Assembly (NCBI RefSeq): GCF_000429005.1
Contig: NZ_AUBA01000014.1
Location: forward strand, 38,515-102,514
Source: Novosphingobium acidiphilum DSM 19966
Lineage (GTDB): Bacteria; Pseudomonadota; Alphaproteobacteria; Sphingomonadales; Sphingomonadaceae
Length of the DNA stretch: 64,000 nt
Direction: 5' to 3'
Each line of letters opens with the position of its first letter. Within the stretch, counting starts at the first letter, position 1. The position numbers and the translations under genes were made by a program. The notes below the pieces were generated by a model that searched no databases, was not told the DNA's origin, and saw nothing but the letters and a program-made list of their open reading frames with translations. This document shows, in pieces, positions 60,537-64,000 of this stretch.

Positions 60537-60791
60537 ATGGCCAATGTCGCCACCCATCGCCAGATCGCGGTGGTGCTGGAAGAACTGTCACAGGAGGTCG
60601 AAGCACTGGGCGGAGCCCTGTGCGTCGATATGGACATCGTCATGCGCCATATCGACACCTTGCAGGCCATTGATCTGATTGCCCAGAAGCAGCGGTCGCT
60701 GGCATCGCTGCTGGTCGCCGATTGCCCCGAGGCGAGCATCGAGGACATCGCCATAGACACGTTGCGCGAACGGATGCGTCTGCTGCGTTGA
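60537..60791 (+). CDS. Small unknown protein at the end of the chemotaxis operon
   Basis: I do not recognise this 84-residue protein. It has an excellent ribosome-binding site (CAGGAG, 9 bases before ATG) and follows cheW by 32 bases on the same strand. It is predicted by eye to be all-helical and amphipathic (HRQIAVVLEELSQEVEALGG; VMRHIDTLQAIDLIAQKQRSL), with two Cys and no membrane span. Its place suggests a chemotaxis accessory role, for example in CheY dephosphorylation or array assembly, which is inference. Confidence 0.65.
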   Translation: MANVATHRQIAVVLEELSQEVEALGGALCVDMDIVMRHIDTLQAIDLIAQKQRSLASLLVADCPEASIEDIAIDTLRERMRLLR

Positions 60792-60912
60792 AGCCGCGCG
60801 CGCGCCGGCCAGGACCGTCCCGCCCACCCCGGCGATGCCGGCAATGCGGAAAGACCCTGAAGTCTGATCGTTTTGCTTGGCTTTGCGGGGCTGGCCATTA
60901 TGGCATGTGACG

Positions 60913-61584
60913 ATGTGGTACCTTTACCAATTCCCGATCTGCCCCTTCAGCCGCAAAATCCGCCTGCTGCTCAGCGAAAAGGGCGTCGGCTACGAACTCG
61001 TCCGTGAAAACCCGTGGGAACACCGCGAGGAATTCCAGATGCTCAACCCGGCGTTGCGCACCCCGGTGCTGACCAATCCCGAACGCGGGCTGGTGCTGGT
61101 CGACAGCCGTGCGATCGCCGAGTATTTCGAAGAAACCGTCGACAAGGCACCCATGATCAACGGCAGCGCGGCAAACCGCGCCGAAATCCGCCGCCTGGTC
61201 GCGCTGTTCGACGAAAATTTCTTTGCCGGTGTGACCGGCCCGATGCTCGATGAACGCATGAAAAAGCGGCTGATCACGCGCCAGCCGCCCGATGCGCGCG
61301 CGCTGCGCCAGACCATCCGCCTGGCCAACGACTATCTCGATTATGTCGATTTCCTGATCGACAACCGCCCCTGGCTGGCGGGAGCGACGATGAGCCTGGC
61401 CGATCTGGCCGCCGCGGCGCAGATCTCGGTGGCCGATTACCTGGGGGGGATCGACTGGTCACAGCACGAACAGGCCCGCGGCTGGTATTCGGCGCTGAAA
61501 AGCCGCCCCAGCTTTCGCCCGCTGCTGACCGAACGCATGGACGTGATCAAGCCACCCGAACACTATGGCGACGTCAACGCCTAG
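60913..61584 (+). CDS. GST-fold protein, FzlA-like (FtsZ-associated)
   Basis: The 223-residue glutathione S-transferase-fold protein has an N-terminal thioredoxin-like domain (MWYLYQFPICPFSRKIRLLL, NPALRTPVLTN, VDSRAIAEYFEE) and a helical C-terminal domain. The ENPWEHREEF segment and the C-terminal PPEHYGDV tail resemble alphaproteobacterial FzlA, which binds FtsZ filaments and promotes constriction. Plain GST family or SspA-like protein is the alternative. It stands alone between the chemotaxis operon and a convergent gene. Confidence 0.68.
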   Translation: MWYLYQFPICPFSRKIRLLLSEKGVGYELVRENPWEHREEFQMLNPALRTPVLTNPERGLVLVDSRAIAEYFEETVDKAPMINGSAANRAEIRRLVALFDENFFAGVTGPMLDERMKKRLITRQPPDARALRQTIRLANDYLDYVDFLIDNRPWLAGATMSLADLAAAAQISVADYLGGIDWSQHEQARGWYSALKSRPSFRPLLTERMDVIKPPEHYGDVNA

Positions 61585-61586
61585 CC

Positions 61587-61609
61587 GTTCGGGGCCCCGC
61601 CTGCCGAAC
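61587..61609. terminator. Hairpin between convergent fzlA-like and NDUFA9-like genes
   Basis: GTTCGG/CCGAAC forms a 6-bp stem in the 32-base gap between two converging genes. There is no T-run, so confidence is low. Confidence 0.35.
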
Positions 61610-61616
61610 CGCCTGC

Positions 61617-62561
61617 TTACGCCACCTTTGCGCCAAACCGGCCGTGCTTGCGGAATGTCACCAGCCAGCGGTTCAAAAACAGATCGAGCGGGCGCGGATT
61701 GACACCGAGCGCGCGGATACCGGGCAGCGTATCGGACGCAACATTGCCCTGGCGCAACAGCGCCAGCTGATCGCGGCTGATCGGGGTCAGTGGCATTGCG
61801 GCAATCAGCGATGCCAGGCGTTCGGGCAGGGGCACGATGATCGGTGAACGCTGCGTCGCGCGGGCGATCCGGCGATTGAGGTCCATCACGCTCAAGGCTT
61901 CGGGGCCGCCCAGTTCATAGATCAGCCCTGCATGGGGCACAGGGTTGGCCAGCACGTTGCCCACCGCCCGGGCCGCATCGTCGACATCAAGCGGCTGCAA
62001 CAGCGCCGTGGGCGCAAACACGGGCAGGATCGGCAGCGCGGTGAACCCGGCAAACAGGTTCAGGAAATTGTCGTCAACCCCGAACAGCACCGAAGGGCGC
62101 AGCACCACCGCCTCGGGCCATGCGGCCAGCACGGCCGTCTCGCCTTCGGCCTTGGTGCGGGCATAGCCCACAGGCGATGCCGCATCGGCACCGATCGCGG
62201 AAATGTGCACAAAGCTGGTGGCCCCGCGCGCGCGCGCAATCGCGGCGATCTGCCCCGCACCCCTGCCCTGCACCGCATCCAGATTGCCGGCAAATGCGCC
62301 GACCAGATTGACCACCGCATCCACCCCGGTCAGTGCAACCTCGAGCGTGTGCGGCTTGGTCACATCGACGGCAACCATCTGGACCTGACCCAGGCCCGCC
62401 AGCGGTTTGACCTTGAACGCCTTTTCCGGATGGCGGCTGGCAATGCGCAGCCGCGCGCCGCGATCAAGCAGTTCCTGCGCCAGGTGGCGGCCGAAAAACC
62501 CGGTCCCGCCGACCAGCGCCACAAGCTTTCCGTCCAGATCGCGCACTTTGCCGATGGTCAT
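61617..62561 (-). CDS. NAD(P)-binding SDR-type protein, NDUFA9-like (complex I-associated family)
   Basis: The 314-residue atypical SDR has the Rossmann motif LVALVGGTGFFGRHLAQELL (~12-31), RIASRHPEKA, VNLVGAF and SAIGADAASPVGYARTKAEGE with the YxxxK pair. This pattern matches the alphaproteobacterial proteins annotated as complex I NDUFA9 subunit family. Their substrate is unknown. The start at 62561 has AAGGA 7 bases upstream. Confidence 0.82.
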   Translation of the reverse strand: MTIGKVRDLDGKLVALVGGTGFFGRHLAQELLDRGARLRIASRHPEKAFKVKPLAGLGQVQMVAVDVTKPHTLEVALTGVDAVVNLVGAFAGNLDAVQGRGAGQIAAIARARGATSFVHISAIGADAASPVGYARTKAEGETAVLAAWPEAVVLRPSVLFGVDDNFLNLFAGFTALPILPVFAPTALLQPLDVDDAARAVGNVLANPVPHAGLIYELGGPEALSVMDLNRRIARATQRSPIIVPLPERLASLIAAMPLTPISRDQLALLRQGNVASDTLPGIRALGVNPRPLDLFLNRWLVTFRKHGRFGAKVA

Positions 62562-62714
62562 GCCCAGTCCTTGCCAAAAATCATCCGCGATTCGCCGGAC
62601 CACACCGGCCCGGACCGCACTGTCAGGCGGCCCAATGGCACACCGGCCCCCATCGATTCAATCACCAACCACACCGCCAGGCGGCGGATTCGCAATCTTT
62701 GACGCAAACCCTTG

Positions 62715-62743
62715 TTGACAGCCCCGCACACACCCCTTATCGG
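62715..62743 (+). promoter_or_regulatory. Candidate sigma70 promoter of tRNA-Leu(CAG)
   Basis: A perfect TTGACA is followed after 17 bases by TATCGG. The predicted start lies ~35 bases before the tRNA. Confidence 0.55.
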
Positions 62744-62785
62744 CGCCCTCCTACCCGGCGGAAGGCCCACAGCCCAACGCCCCGT

Positions 62786-62872
62786 GCCCAGATGGCGGAA
62801 TTGGTAGACGCACCAGCTTCAGGTGCTGGCGCTCGCAAGGGCGTGGAGGTTCGAGTCCTCTTCTGGGCACCA
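62786..62872 (+). tRNA. tRNA-Leu (anticodon CAG)
   Basis: The 87-base class II tRNA has acceptor arms GCCCAGA/TCTGGGC, discriminator A, encoded CCA, anticodon loop TTCAGGT giving CAG (leucine, CUG codons), a long variable arm and a GGTTCGAGTCC T loop. Integrase-type DNA begins shortly behind its 3' end, so it probably serves as an attachment site. Confidence 0.96.
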
Positions 62873-62933
62873 GTCTTTCCCAAGACATTGAAAATATTGT
62901 AAAATTACCCCTAAAGGGTCCCATAAATCGCGT

Positions 62934-63036
62934 CTGCTACACCGGACTGCTACGGGATTCGGCCTCCAAAAGCCTTGGAAATCCTGAGAAAACCGCCAAA
63001 AACGGTGTCAGAAACTGCTACGGTAAACTGCTACGG
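62934..63036 (+). repeat. Repeated CTGCTAC motif before the integrase fragment
   Basis: CTGCTAC occurs four times between the tRNA and the integrase fragment (62934, 62947, 63015, 63028). The last two are part of an exact 12-base tandem repeat AAACTGCTACGG (63012-63023 and 63025-63036) with one base between. They may be arm-type sites for the recombinase, which is inference from position. Confidence 0.6.
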
Positions 63037-63039
63037 AAA

Positions 63040-63438
63040 ATGCCCTGTGGCATGTTTCTCAGGGGTGGACAGTTCTATTACCGTAAGACGGTGCCTCAGG
63101 ATGTTTTCAGGCTGATTGGTAAGGCTGAAATCTGGCGATCATTGCGGACTGATAGTTTTCAGATTGCTGCCCACCGTTTGCCCATGGTCATGGCTAACAT
63201 TGAATCTCAGATTGAGAATGTAAGGCTAAAGGCTGGCTTTCAGTGTGATCACTATCTTCTCAAGGGGTTGAATAATTTAGATATTATTGAGAGTGAGAAG
63301 AGTAGTGAATCATTGTCACTGGTAAGTCAGCGTAGGGATGATCAGCCTGCTTCACCGTCCTTGACGCTTGGAGAGGCTTACCAACGCTATATGGATGATC
63401 CTACACACACCTGGAGCGTCAGGACGCGTGAGGCGTAA
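63040..63438 (+). pseudogene. Tyrosine recombinase (phage-type integrase), N-terminal fragment
   Basis: The 132-residue frame has the DUF6538-type N-terminus (FLRGGQFYYRKTVPQDVFRLIG, then IWRSLRTDSFQIAAHRL) and the start of the core-binding domain (LTLGEAYQRYMDDPTHTW). It then breaks off at about 63435, where unrelated DNA begins; the catalytic R-H-R-Y domain is absent. The DNA is visibly poorer in GC than the rest of the window. An ATG at 63052 is the alternative start. It directly follows tRNA-Leu, the typical site for such elements. Confidence 0.8.
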
Positions 63439-63659
63439 CCATCACCGTCCAAGACGGCCGTCCATCGCACGCGATCGGCCAAGTCCTCCCGCCCCATTTT
63501 GCGCAGAATTCCACATTCATGCGCCAGTATCAGTTCCTCTCCGGCCTTACCCAAGGCACGGTTACGAGCATCGCGTTCGGCCACATCATACTTGCGGCTC
63601 ATTGCTACCATGAAATCAGGATCAACCGGCGGAGGTTCGTTTCGTTGTCCGGGCGCAGG
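63437..63659 (-). pseudogene. DUF3883-like gene fragment
   Basis: On the minus strand a frame open at both ends encodes MSRKYDVAERDARNRALGKAGEELIL, then LRKMGREDLADRVRWTAVLDGDGYA. This resembles the start of DUF3883 (NO VEIN-type) domains found at the end of various restriction- or helicase-like proteins. It is cut at one side by the integrase junction (~63436) and at the other by the transposase fragment. It is therefore a remnant; the parent gene cannot be identified. Confidence 0.5.
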
Positions 63660-63933
63660 GCCTATCCGCCATGATCTCGGCCAGCGTCACGGCAACGTTC
63701 TCCCAGACACCGGCTTCACTCCATCGCCGGAACCGACGGTAGATGGTGTTCCAACTGCCATATTTGGGCGGCACGTCGCGCCACGGAGCGCCGCAGCGGA
63801 GCCGCCACAGAATTCCGTTGATGATCGAGCGATTCTGCTCGGGCGGCCTGCCTCGGCCACGGTTCTCAGGCTGAATGGGCAACAAGCCCTTCAGAACGCG
63901 CCATTCCGCTTCGGTGAGATCGCCCCTGCTCAA
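63622..63933 (-). mobile_element. IS5-family transposase fragment (first reading frame)
   Basis: The frame encodes the N-terminal part of an IS5-type transposase of the IS427 kind (LTEAEWRVLKGLLPIQPENRGRGRPPEQNRSIINGILWRLRCGAPWRDVPPKYG; SWNTIYRRFRRWSEAGVWE). In this group a second frame encodes the DDE catalytic part; it is not found here, because the sequence diverges after ALTL-type LAEIMADR. The preferred start is TTG at 63933 with GGAGG five bases upstream. Terminal inverted repeats are not visible within the window. Confidence 0.75.
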
Positions 63934-64000
63934 GCCTGCCTCCAAAAAGCAGCCTTGAATCAATCCTCTCGCGCCTCGTCAATCGTTCTCAGCGTAAGGC

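Noticed and set aside
62934..63036. CTGCTAC repeats as a CRISPR array
   Set aside because: Only four short copies with irregular spacing and no spacer-like units; better explained as recombinase or transcription sites.

Overview
This is a GC-rich chromosomal window from what looks like an alphaproteobacterium, probably a sphingomonad. That placement is inferred from the protein families and the style of the housekeeping genes; no marker gene was tested. Coding density is high, most genes overlap by 1-4 bases, and almost all of the window is ordinary chromosome. Only the last ~1.1 kb, beyond a tRNA-Leu gene, is mobile-element debris.

Region 1 (1-18.7 kb) is housekeeping: the end of a CDF metal transporter; clpX, clpP and tig (proteolysis and folding) with an amidase and a basic unknown protein between them; tRNA-Leu(UAG); sppA; pyrB with a dihydroorotase homologue that has lost metal ligands; a ParA / small DNA-binding-like protein / SPOR-TPR operon facing a second SPOR protein; a DUF418 membrane protein; an L,D-transpeptidase; and two short-chain dehydrogenases of fatty-acyl type.

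Region 2 (18.8-53.4 kb) is an almost complete flagellar cluster. A minus-strand arm carries fliA, flhA, a lytic transglycosylase, flgN, flgM, flgA and an unusual MotA/ExbD-like pair. A plus-strand operon runs flgBCDEFGHIJKL-motAB. Two nearly identical flagellin genes face a sigma54 activator, followed by fliEFGHIJ, fliKLMNOPQR-flhB and fliDS. Three strong sigma54 (-24/-12) promoters lie before the transglycosylase-flhA-fliA operon, flgB and fliK. Four sites of one pattern, TTAA(A/T)-N14-GCCG, lie before flgM, both flagellins and fliD. This reads as a two-tier programme: the activator plus sigma54 switches on basal body, hook and FliA, then FliA (held by FlgM) switches on filament genes. The machine is reduced in places: short FlgD and FlgE, FlgH without a lipobox Cys, FlgJ without its muramidase domain, FliM without the usual CheY-binding peptide.

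Region 3 (53.4-60.8 kb) is chemotaxis: a divergent CheB paralogue lacking the catalytic His, then STAS-cheA-cheR-cheB-cheD-cheY-cheW and an 84-residue unknown gene. No receptor gene is present.

Region 4 (60.9-64 kb) has an FzlA-like GST-fold protein, an NDUFA9-like protein, tRNA-Leu(CAG), and then a truncated integrase, a DUF3883-like fragment and a truncated IS5-type transposase.
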